DNA of 64,000 nt from the NCBI RefSeq assembly GCF_033807575.1, contig NC_084713.1, positions 13,491,389 through 13,555,388 on the forward strand, given 5' to 3'. This stretch comes from Cydia pomonella (taxonomy: Eukaryota; Arthropoda; Insecta; Lepidoptera; Tortricidae). A program made the translations under genes and the position numbers. Shown here piece by piece: positions 34,096 through 44,500 of the stretch. Below the pieces are notes generated by a model. That model was not told the origin of the DNA. It searched no databases and saw nothing but the letters and a program-made list of their open reading frames with translations. Within the stretch, counting starts at the first letter, position 1. The number at the start of each line of letters is the position of its first letter.

Positions 34096-34226
34096 CCGCA
34101 CCGGACCTCGCCCTTGGTGCGGTGCGGAACACATATCGATGGTAAGGTAAGCTAGTCGCCGTACGTGCGTTAAGAACGCAGCTATCAGTTTGAACGAGAA
34201 CGCGATAGGTCACTGTCCGGTGCGGG
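34096..34226. mobile_element. Inverted-repeat MITE
   Basis: The ends CCGCACCGGAC and GTCCGGTGCGG are perfect inverted repeats. The inner CGTACGTGCGTTAAGAACGC region is shared in part with 62940-62975. It directly abuts another MITE. Confidence 0.65.
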
Positions 34227-34350
34227 GGGCCTACCGCGAAAACCGAAATTCGCAAATTGTGGGGATCTTTCTCTTTTACTCTCACTAAGACGTAATTAGA
34301 GTGACAGAGAAAAATGCCCGCAATTGACGAATTACGATTTTCCCGGTAGC
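34227..34350. mobile_element. GGGCCTACCGC-type MITE, copy 1
   Basis: It opens GGGCCTACCGCGAAAACCG and closes GATTTTCCCGGTAGCC. The interior ATTCGCAAATTG and CAATTGACGAAT are mirrored, around ACTAAGACGTAATTAG. Near-identical at 35721-35846 and inverted at 45081-45210. Confidence 0.75.
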
Positions 34351-35229
34351 CGCCCGGTAGCTATTGTCACGAACGACACGTGCAGTTGTTTTAAAAATCA
34401 CCGGAAAAAATACAGCTGTTATGTGTCAAATCTAGTACCCAGACTACGATTGCTAAAGAGACTTACAGGTTTGTATATTATTATAGAGTTCTAAAGTCAA
34501 AATGAAGACAATTGAACGTAAATTTGTAGTAATTAGTACCTTATTTACTGAATGTTACTGTTAAATTTAACTTTTAAATTCAAAATACCTAATAATGGTA
34601 CTTTTTTCAGGGCAAAGGAATTGTGTATTAGCTATAAGTGGAAACTGTTTTGGCTTATGTTCTAACTACACCTTTTACCTTATTGTATTATTGTACTGTG
34701 TTTCCCAAATAAATAAATAAATTTGCAATCGTTTTGAAATTACGTAAGTTCATATTTTAAGTTCGAAAACAAGGTCCCTTTTCAGAAATGTATGGTTACT
34801 TTAGTTGCTTTTTTACTAAACTTTACCTTTGATTTTAGCCTGAAAAAACTAAAATATCGATATTTTATCGACTCAATCCGATATTACTACACAAATTGAC
34901 TAAGTCTCACAGTATGCTTAATAAGGCTTGTGTTGTGGGTACTTTTATAAATACTTAGAATACTTTTTATAAGCGGGTTTTAGTGTACAAGACGATACGG
35001 AACCCTTCATTACATAATCTAACATGCACTTGGTCGGTTTTTATGTTATAAAACATTTTGATAGACAGTTTCCACATAAACATTTTCCACTTCTATACTG
35101 ATTAGGGTGCTTGTCTGACCACAGTAACTAAGAGCAACTGACAACAATGTGAATGTCATCTCGCCTTGTGTGGTAGGGCACAGCACAGCAGATGTCATTC
35201 CAGATCTAGAGCAGAGCCCAACTGGGGAA

Positions 35230-35455
35230 GTACCTCCACCTTACAGAAAACCGCAGCCAAATAACACTTGACCCTACTCATAGTGTTGTGTTCCTGCCGG
35301 TGAGTAAGGTTGCCAGAGCTCAACGAGGGGGGTGGGGTTAGGGTCGGCAACGCGCATGTAACTCCTCTGGAGTTGCAGGTGTACATAGGCTACAGAGACT
35401 GCTTACCATCAGGCAGGCCGTATGCTTGTTTGCCACCGACGTAGTATAAAAAACA
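35230..35455 (+). repeat. Dispersed repeat, also at 37607-37855
   Basis: It shares CCTCCACCTTACAGAAAACC, GTTGCCAGAGCTCAACGAG, GTCGGCAACGCGCATGTAAC and GCTTACCATCAGGC with 37607-37855, and ends in an A-rich tail after TTTGCCACCGACGTAGTAT. It looks like the 3' end of a retroelement. Confidence 0.7.
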
Positions 35456-35720
35456 AAAAAAACAAGGTCCCTTTTATACCAAACTTTACACTAGTCCAAT
35501 ACCTACGTACTTGGCCAGTTTTTATGATACCAAACCTTCTGATAAACAATTTTTACAAAACATTTTTCATTTCTATATTGATTTTGGTGACTTATCACAA
35601 TAAGAGCAATCAACAACAACGTCCCTTTTATACTAAACCTTACACTATGATTCAATTATTCATCTTATAAAATATCACTTAAATACAGTGTGTCTCTGCC
35701 AAAACAAAATTTAGACTCTG

Positions 35721-35846
35721 GGGGCCTACCGCGAAAACCGAAATTCGCAAATTGCGGGGATCTTTCTCTTTTACTCTTGGTAAGACGTAATCAGAGTGAC
35801 AGAGAAAAATGCCCGCAATTGACGAATTTCGATTTTCCCGGTAGCC
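35721..35846. mobile_element. GGGCCTACCGC-type MITE, copy 2
   Basis: It matches 34227-34350 nearly base for base, with TTGGTAAGACGTAATCAG in the centre instead of TCACTAAGACGTAATTAG. Confidence 0.8.
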
Positions 35847-36126
35847 GGTTCATTAATTTGGAATAAAAAAAGTTATTTAAAAAGATTTACTAAAAGTGCG
35901 ATTATCTCGGAAACTAGAATGGATAATAAGATCCCTTTTTATAGATAAACACAAAAATATAGTTACCTATATAGGTACATATGTACGGTCGAAGAAATTG
36001 ATTATTTAGCAGTTAATGGTTAACTTTACATCGGTATGTATAACCATTACATGAGAATAAATTAACTATTTAGGCGCCCTAAATATTATGATATTTAGAG
36101 TTTTATTTTATTTTTTAAGTAGGTAC

Positions 36127-36334
36127 TTAAAGTTCCAATAGTAGGTGTTGGAAGTATTTTCACTGACCAAGACGCATATGATAAGATCTAGGCAGGTGCT
36201 AGTGCAGTAGAGTACCATAGACCTCCCCTAGTAAATAAGATCAAACAAGAGCTGGCTGATCTCCTTTACAAAGAGAGAGAAAAAGAGAAACTTCAGGAAT
36301 GTCAATAAAGCGGTTGCTAAAGGTCAAATGACTA
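36127..36334 (+). pseudogene. Broken copy of the last DHODH exon
   Basis: It aligns with DHODH exon 5 (30356-30567): AAAGTTCCAATAGTAGGTGT, GGCAGGTGCTAGTG and AAACAAGAGCTGGCTGA are shared. It is disrupted by an in-frame TAG at 36189-36191 (TTG in the gene), a deletion of about 20 bases after GTGCAGTAG, an extra GAGAGAAAAAGAGA stretch near 36275 and an early TAA near the end. It has no upstream exons. The DHODH 3' flank resumes at about 36600 after an inserted repeat. It marks one end of a segmental duplication. Confidence 0.9.
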
Positions 36335-36339
36335 AGTGA

Positions 36340-36600
36340 AAGTCTTTATTCTTCAATTTAGGCGTATTACAAATATTACAATACACTTATGAATCTCAGA
36401 AACTACCACCGGTTCAAACCCTACACCACAGCCCCGAGAAGAAACCGGCGCAAGAAACTCGGCGGGACTCATGTTTTCAAATACATAGAATACATAATAT
36501 AGTTATACATCAAATAAATCAATATTTAATACGACAAAATATTCATAAAAAGGAAAGAAAATAAATAAAAAAGGATAAGTATATAAATCCAACTGATTGC
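36340..36600. repeat. Dispersed repeat inserted in duplicated DHODH 3' flank
   Basis: It contains AGAAACTACCACCGGTTCAA and GCAAGAAACTCGGCGGGACT, a motif pair that I associate with Lepidoptera retroelement ends. It splits the DHODH-like 3' flank, since the matching sequence continues at 36600. Confidence 0.6.
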
Positions 36601-36833
36601 CAAAGGTGGTTTGAATCATTTGTTCATTTTAACTGTGTATTGATTTATATCCTGACTTCACTGTAAAAGGTTCCATCTATGATGGCTTTTCTTTCGTTAT
36701 CTCAGCGGCTCCTGTAAATATCAATGACAGAGTAATCAAAAGAAATAATTTTAGAAAATTTTGTTTTTGAGATTTTACTTTTGTAAGAATAAGACTGAAT
36801 GCACAAATCACATGAATACATGATTTAATGATC

Positions 36834-38033
36834 TTATTTACCTCGTATTTTACAGTTAGGTAACTGTGATGCTAAATACTGTTTACATTCTTCAAGGTCA
36901 TTTACATTTGTCAAATCAAACAGCACCAGATTTTGTAGATTGTGGCAATCTTTTAAATTCTTGAGTCCAGCATCACTGACATCCGCTATATCTGAGACTT
37001 GTAAGTGAGTTAAAGAGTCTTTACCATGTGATAAACCCTTCAATGCTCTGTCCTCAATATATGAACTTTTATGAAGTATAATTTTATACAGCTTGTTGCA
37101 TCCAACTGAAAAAATACGGTTTTATATAAAATATACAAATAATTCCAATTGAGCAAAGTTGCTAGGGGCTCCAATAATGCCAGCGTTAAATATTCCCAAA
37201 ATACTATTAATTATTTTGCAAAATACATACTTAAATGAGAGAAACCATAATACGATATTGATGAATTCGTAGCATCAATTACTGCTAGTTTCGGGGCTGG
37301 TTGGTCATTAGCTGGTAGCATGTTGTAGTCTGCAAGCTTCTGCCCTCCAACCCACTCGACGGTGCCCCCGTTCCGCAGAACCCACTCAGCGCACGCACGG
37401 TCGGGGCCAACTCGTTGTATACGCTCCGCCTCCGGCTTATTGAACATCATGGTAACATATTCCCAGAAACATCTGACTTGGTTCGTTCGTACTGCTTTCA
37501 CTGCAAGAGTCGGGAATCGTAAAGTCTGCGAAATGAAAGAAATTAAGATTAAGTTAAAAATATATTTATTTCAAGAAATTGGCATCACAAGAGAAGCAGC
37601 TGTGGAGAAGCAGTACCTCCACCTTACAGAAAACCGCAGCCAAATAACACTAGACCCTACTCATAGTCTTGTGTTCCTGCCGGTGAGTACGGTTGCCAGA
37701 GCTCAACGAGAAGGAGGGAGGGGGGGGGGGTTTAGGGTCGGCAACGCGCATGTAACTCCTCTGGAGTTGCTGGCGTACATAGGCTGCAGAGACTGCTTAC
37801 CATCAGGCGGGACGTATGCTTGTTTGCCACCGGCATGGTATTAAAAAAAAGCAGTACAATGATTCCTAAAAGACTCGATGGTTAAATGAAACGCTACGTT
37901 GGTCACTTTTAAGAAAATATATTTCTCAACTGCGTAGTTATGATTTTTTTGGTATCATTGTTATATACCTAAAAGTAGATACTTATGTTAGGCAACAGGC
38001 TGTACTTACGAAGCGTGAAGCTACAGTCAACAT
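36834..38033 (-). CDS. DMAC2L: DMAC2L / ATP synthase factor B, copy B
   Basis: The second tandem copy of the factor B gene, with the same three-exon plan: 38010-38033, 37231-37525 and 36834-37105, exon lengths identical to copy A (24, 295 and 272 bases). It encodes 196 residues, starting MLTVASRF. The family blocks FWEYVTMMFNK, VGPDRACAEWVLRNGG, IDATNSSISYYGFSHL and DIADVSDAGLKNL are intact, with no stop or frameshift. Changes from copy A cluster in the presequence and at a few surface-type positions, as expected if both are under constraint. Introns are much shorter than in copy A because the SINE-like repeat is absent. Intron 1 contains a dispersed repeat (37607-37855). It is divergent from HPS1, with 514 bases between the start codons. 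Either copy could be the ancestor. Confidence 0.93.
37607..37855 (+). repeat. Dispersed repeat, copy of 35230-35455
   Basis: It has the same blocks as the copy at 35230, plus a poly-G run (about 37720-37730). It lies in intron 1 of DMAC2L copy B. A 160-codon plus-strand frame spanning it is not a gene. Confidence 0.7.
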
Positions 38034-38547
38034 CTTAGCAGAAAATATATGTAAAATATTGATACAGTAAAATAATGGCGATGAGGTAATGCGATGTTAT
38101 TGAATACTTGAATAGTTAAACGTCAAATATCCAAGTCCAAAACAGAGGGCCTACCGCTAACATCGAAAAATCTGAAATCGTTTTCAGCATCTCTATCGCT
38201 CTTCGCGTTTTGTTTTTTCGCGGTAGGCCTTCAACTGTTTTAAAACATGAGGGCACAAACAAACTACAGAAGAAACTGCACGAGACAATGCCTTAATATT
38301 ATTTGTCCTTAAGTTGGCTAACTTGATGTTTATCTGATTTTTAATTGACGTTCTTAAAACTACATTACACGAACGGATAGGTGCAATTTAATTTTTAATA
38401 TCACCGGTAAAATACAGCTGTTATATGTCAAGTCTAGTGGATGCTTTTGCTTTTATTGACATGATTACCTTTGCAATCGTAGAACTTGTATGTGTTTAGA
38501 TTTATTTGTTGATAAGGAACAATATTTTATTAAGAAAATTATTAAAA
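38034..38547. promoter_or_regulatory. Divergent promoter interval of DMAC2L copy B and HPS1
   Basis: 514 bases separate two divergent ATGs. The interval contains a small element with GGGCCTACCGC ends (38157-38230). The left 400 bases match the region upstream of DMAC2L copy A, so the DMAC2L promoter was duplicated with the gene. No TATA or initiator is asserted. Confidence 0.55.
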
Positions 38548-41500
38548 ATGAAAGCAACATTAATTTTTGATAATGTGAACGACTTGTTGTATTCAAAATG
38601 GGACGAAGAATTCATAGAACGGATGAAATCGCTGAGCGAACAGGTACATACATTAGAACGAGTTTTTAGTTAGTACTCATTACTTAAATATTTCTTGTCT
38701 TATGATGTAAGGTATTTAAAGGTTTCACCTAATCATTTCGGCCGCACCCTTTTTTTTACCCATATATACCATAATTTTTACTTATATGAATATTGTTCGC
38801 GTGTTTTGTTCATTTCTGCCAACTATTATTTGCTACCAATAACATTATTCACGTTACCAATATTTTTCCAGTTACCAATATATTACCAGTAAGTTTCCAA
38901 TGGCGTTTATAATGACTCTCCCTAACTTGGTTCTGTTCAATTTGGTGCAAAGTACCAAGTAACTTGGACTACTAGGATTTTTGGTACTATTACCATACAC
39001 CATATTTCCATAGAAATTAACATTAATAATGACATTACCACACTTTGTCATTGCAAATGCCATGCAGAGTTAGCTTGGGTTGGCTCTAAGATATAATTCG
39101 TGTCATCTTTTTTTTTTGTTGTTAAAATAAAACCTATGATGATGCAGAAAAATGTCAAATAAAATAAATTAATTAATAAAAAGCCTTTATATTTCTGGGT
39201 TTGACAGAACAAATATTAATGGCAAAAAAAAAAAGTCAATGTAACATTCGTTAATGACACAATCTATACGAAATAAATGATTTTTATGAGATTTGATGAT
39301 TAGTTTGTTATTAGCCGGGTCAACACAGAGCGAGCATAAGCGCGAGGCAACTTCCTCACGCACAATACGGCCAGTGTAGACGTGCCTGGGCCGAGGCGGC
39401 GCGCGCGTTTTCCTCGCCCCAATGTGCCACCTCACCGAGGCATGTTAGTTATATGTGCCTATTTTGCGTGAAACGAGGTAGCGCTACTCTAACCACCCCA
39501 GCTCCTCCACGAAGCCTAGCAAAGTTTTCAGGTTGCTAATTGCCTCTCCTAGTGTGCACGGAGTCCCTAGGTATTTGTTCCTGTATACTTCTACCTGTTT
39601 GCAGTCTAGGAGAATATGTTTTGTTGTTTCTTCTTCTTCCATGCACGCTCTGCACATGGGGCTGTCCGTTTTACCCATATTGTGTAGGTGTTTGTTAAGT
39701 GTGTTATGTCCTGTAATTAATCCTATTATTTTACGTAGTTGGTGTCGAGGTGTTTTAAGTAGTATTTTGGTGAGTTTGTGGTTCAGTTCCGGTAGAAAAT
39801 CCTTAGTCTGCCTGCATGTGTCCATTTCATTCCAGTATTTATTGTGCAGTTGTCTGTGATGTAGGTCTAGCTGGTTGTGTATATAGGATATTGGTAGGGG
39901 TATGATGGGCTCGGGTCCATATGCCGGCGTTTCTGAGCCTTTCCTGGCCAGTTCGTCCGCTGCATCGTTTCCTCTTGATCCACTATGCCCCTTTATCCAT
40001 TGAATTGTTACTTTGTTGCCTTCTTTGCTCACTTCCGTGAGGCTTCGATGACATTCGAGTATGAGCTCTGAATTAAATTTGTCGCTGCATAGCACTTGTA
40101 CTGATTTACTGTCTGATAGTATTAGTATATTTTCGTGTTTCACCTGTCGTCTTGTTATGGCATTGCAAGCTTCTATTATTCCCACACATTCAGCTTGGAA
40201 TACCGTGTTATGTTCCCCTAGGGGTTTTGAGATGTGTATGTTTAGGTCCTCCGAGAAGACACCACATCCTGTCCCTTCAAATGTTTTTGAGCCATCTGTG
40301 AATATTCTTAGGTTTGTTTGGTCTAGTCCTTCTTTTGGATCTTCTGTTAATGATATGGCGTATTCTTTCCAGAAGATCATAGTTTTTGGTGTTTTGTCGA
40401 TGGGCGCCTCCAGCATGGGTAGTTTTGAGATCATATTTTCATAGATCTTCTTGTGCGATGAGCTGAGGGATGTCCATAGGTTTAGCTTTTTCAACCGAAG
40501 AGCCGTGGCAGCCGCTTCTTTTTGTATATATATATGTAATGGTAGGAGTCCTAGCATTATTTCTAGCGCCGCAGTCGGAGTAGTTCTCATACAGCCCGTC
40601 GCAGCCACACATGCTAGTCTTTGTGTTTTGTTTAGTTTGTCTATTACCGTGGTTAGCTGGGTGCGGGGCCACCATACGACCGAGCCATAGCTGATCATTG
40701 GCATTATTACCATTTTGTATAGCCACAGTATGATGTGAGGAGCAAGTCCCCATCTCTTGCCCACCATCCTCCGGCATTGCCAAAAGGCTACTGTTGCTTT
40801 GTTTAGTTTATTGTCCAGGTGTTTGTTCCAGTTCATTCTATCATCCAGGATTATGCCTAGGTATTTTACATCCTTTGAAAGTGTCAATCTTGTGCCAAAA
40901 AGGGTTGGCAGTTCGTATGTACCCAGTTTTCGTTTGTGTGTGAAGAGAATTGTGTCGGTCTTTTTTGGGTTTACCGATAGGTCATTCTCCTTGCACCATT
41001 TCTCTACTATTTTCAGTGCTGTCTGTGTGAGATCACATAGTGTGTTTATTACTAGGCCGCTGATTAGTATTACTAAGTCATCTGCGTACCCTATAGTCAT
41101 AAAGTGTTTGTTGTTTAATTTTGTTATCAATTCGTTCACCACCAGGTTCCAAAGCAGTGGTGAGAGTACTCCTCCCTGGGGGCATCCTCTCATGACTAGT
41201 GCTTGATGAGTTTGGTTTTCGGATAGTCTTATTATTCTCTGTTTTAACATATTCATTATCCATTCGGTTACGAGTGGATTGGTTCTATGTCTTTGTAATG
41301 CTTGTTGAATGCTGCTAAAGTTTGTCTTGTCAAAGGCTCCTTCTATGTCGATGAAGGTGCCTAGGCATGAGTTCTTCCTTGCTAGCGCATTCTCTATGTT
41401 GCTTACTACAGCATGGAGAGCTGAGTCAGTTGATTTCCCTTGACTAGGGCCGTGTCCTTCAGTTCTCTGTCACATAGTCTTTCTAGTGTTTTTAGCATGA

Positions 41501-44500
41501 AGGATGTAAGGCTGATTGGTCTGAAAGACTTGGGATCCGAGTAATCGGTTTTGCCTGGCTTTGGGAGGAAAATCACTTTCACTTCCCTCCATTTATGTGG
41601 TATATATCTAAAGGCTATACAGCTGCACAGTAGATTGGATAGGTGTTTGATTAATGTATGTCCACCCCATTTTAGTAGGGCTGGGTAAATTCCGTCTGTT
41701 CCCGGCGATTTAAAGTTATCAAAACTATTTACCGCCCAGGTTGTTTTATTATATTCTGTTATACATTCGAGGCATGTCAACACCGAGGCATGTCAACACT
41801 GGCTGTATTGTGCATGAGGAAATTGCCTCGCGGGTATGCTCGCTCTGTGTGGACCCAGCTAATTCATTAAGTAAAGTGTGTTAATTTGTTATGAACCCAA
41901 CTATCTGGCACACTACTGTGGGCTGAAATTCGGCTTTCATTGACATACAGTTTTGGCAACTGTCTAGGCATCGGCAATAGCAACCTCTCAGGGGCCAGCC
42001 TTTTATATAAATCCAAATATCTCAAGAACTGCAAAAGTAACTGTGTTAGTCTCACTATATATTTCTGCCACGGATGCAGATTATTAATTTCTATGGAATT
42101 TACAGTAGGAGATAGAAACCAAAGTTATCATTTATATTTATTTTTAGGGTTCCGTACCCAAAGGGTAAAACGGGACCCTATTACTAAGACCGCTGTCCGT
42201 CTGTCCGTCCGTCTGTCACCAGGCTGTATCTCATGAACCGTGATAGCTAGACAGTTGAAATTTTCACACATGATGTATTTCTGTTGCCACTATAACAACA
42301 AATACTAAAAAGTACGGAATACTCGGTGGGTGAGTCCCACTTGCCGTTGTACGGTTTTTTTGTTGAAATGAGATTTATCCAGCATTGTTATGCTAACCAT
42401 ATCTAATTCTTGCAATTAAATACTTTAATTTTTTAATTTATAGTTATTACTATGATTCCTACCATGTTTTTTGACTTTTACTGTAATCTTTTGTCTGTAA
42501 ATAAATATTTATACATTTTAGCATAGTGACTTAGGCCTAACAGATGGCTCTAAAGTGTCACAGCTGCTGTCTCCGATCATTACATCACAGCGGGTTATGG
42601 CTGCGCAGTTTGGGAACACATACTCTTCCATGCAATGCAAAGATGACACAACAATCGTATTTGATGAGGTAACTAATACATTAGTTGTTGTTGTCCTAAG
42701 GCACCCCAGAGGTGCAAAGGGCCTTCACAAGCTCGCGGCATGCTCAACCGACCGCTCATAGTTCTAATATATTAGTACATGGACTAATGTTTTTATGAGC
42801 ATGAGGAAAAGCTTCCCCAATATGTAATCTGAACTAAAAGAGAATGAACTACATTTTAATTTATTTTTACGAATAAATATTAAAGGACAGTTTTACACAG
42901 ATCGATCTAGCCCCAACAAAGCTCAGTAATGCTGTGGGTACTCAGGAGGACATATACAATATATAGTTAAATATATACATATATACTTGTATACATAGAA
43001 TACATCCATAATCCAGGAACAAATATTTGTGACAAATACACAAATAAATCCCTTACGAGCATTTGAACCTGGGACCTCCTACTTCGTAGGCAGGGTCACT
43101 ATCGACTAGGCTGGAGACTGTTAGCGTTTGTTTTATGACTGGATTATTGCATGGAATCTTAAGAAGACACAATTGCAACATCCTTATTTGTAGTTGGTTG
43201 GGGAATAAGAATGTAGCAATATGAATTATATGAATGATCCAAGTTGTGGTCCTTTTAAATAACATCGTATGACAGGGACAGCATAACAGTATTGATATTG
43301 TTTTATTATGTTGTCCCTGTCACACAATATTATATAAAATTTTATAACAGCTAGTGTGGGGCTAATGGGAGCGATTTTCCAGTTATTTTTAGAATAATTT
43401 ACTCATGTATTGTGCATAACAGGTAATGAGAATTTTGGCTAAGAACAGTTTTTTTACAGTGGTTGGACCATATTTTCATGATTATTAGTGAGCAGTCAGT
43501 GGATGATGCCCAAAGAGAAATCCTGGACCTTAAGACCTTTGTACAACACATCTGTGGCCAAAATATTAATTTGTAAGTTTCTTGACTGAGCTAATTTTTC
43601 TGTTTTTTTTTATGCATGTTCCCTGTTTTGAAAAATTTTAGGGCCCACCGCCAAAAGCTTCAAAAACACTAGTGTATCATAAAATACCTTATCAAAATTG
43701 TGCATTATTCCTCAACCTTAGACTCCAGTCTCCGGTCTACCGCAACTGGCTCTCCGTGCTAATTGACAGCCGAACTAAAGGGGACTCTATACCAGGAGCA
43801 ACTGGAATCATAGGGGAGTCAGGAGCCACTGGGGCAGCGTTGAACGCGCTCAAGAGTGCTTCGAAGCAAATAAAGGGCCAGTACCATCTGATGCTTTTCG
43901 TGGGGGACAAACAGCTCGCATTATATTCAAGGTAAGTTTTTAACATCCTGACAAGGATAGCCGCAAAAAGTAACTACAGTTTGATCGTTCGACCCAGAGG
44001 GGGACACAAGGACTTATGGCGATTAGTCTTAGTTCCCTCACGATGTTTTGCTTCACCAAAAAGCGGTTCCTAATTATAAATAGGTAATTCATGCGTAAGT
44101 TTTGAAAAACTCATTGGCACATGCAGGGTTTCGAGCCCACGCCCACGACCCCCGGGTGTACAAGTCGCTCGTTTTGTCTCTTTGCTAATACGATCTTAAA
44201 ATGTTCACTATTTTTCTTTTTGAAAAGTGCGCCATTTAAAAGCGGAAGTTTTGCTTTCCTTCTTCTCTGTCCTATTCTAATTGGCGCGTCCTTTTGAGCT
44301 TTTGCACACTTTTTCATACACAGAGTGTTCTCCTTGCTCCTCATAATAGGTACAAAGGAAACCACGCAGCCCACAAGACAAGTAAAGTAAAATATTCTTC
44401 GAACTAGTCGCAATTGGTTTTGATTATAACACTTTCATACTCTGGTCCAACACAACACTCACGATACCCGATGATTTTTAACTTTTTTTTTCTATAAGTA

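Larger units (their letters stand above)
33636..36126. other. Intergenic: duplicated promoter region and MITEs
   Basis: From 33636 to about 34440 this matches 38034-38440, the region between DMAC2L copy B and HPS1; shared blocks include AAGTTGGCTAACTT, ATGTTTATCTG and ATACAGCTGTTAT. It therefore carries the duplicated DMAC2L promoter. Further right are inverted-repeat elements (34096-34226, 34227-34350, 35721-35846), a SINE fragment (34891-34945, reverse) and a dispersed repeat (35230-35455). Confidence 0.7.
39313..41860. mobile_element. TIR element split by a LINE
   Basis: The left tip AGCCGGGTCAACACAGAGCG is mirrored at the right by CGCTCTGTGTGGACCCAGCT, with arms of about 75 bp that include GAGGAAATTGCCTCGCG at the right and GCGAGGCAACTTCCTC at the left. 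Without the LINE (39446-41780) the host would be roughly 200 bp. Its tips match the foldback element at 18650-20612. Confidence 0.8.
38644..42521 (+). other. HPS1 intron 1
   Basis: A 3.9-kb intron. About 2.5 kb of it is a terminal-inverted-repeat element with a LINE inserted in it (39313-41860), followed by a reverse copy of the GGCCAAGTGCGAGT repeat (42149-42360). No further exon is seen. Confidence 0.75.

Noticed and set aside
37362..37844. A 160-codon plus-strand frame
   Set aside because: It runs antisense to DMAC2L copy B exon 2 and then through a dispersed repeat; no protein features.
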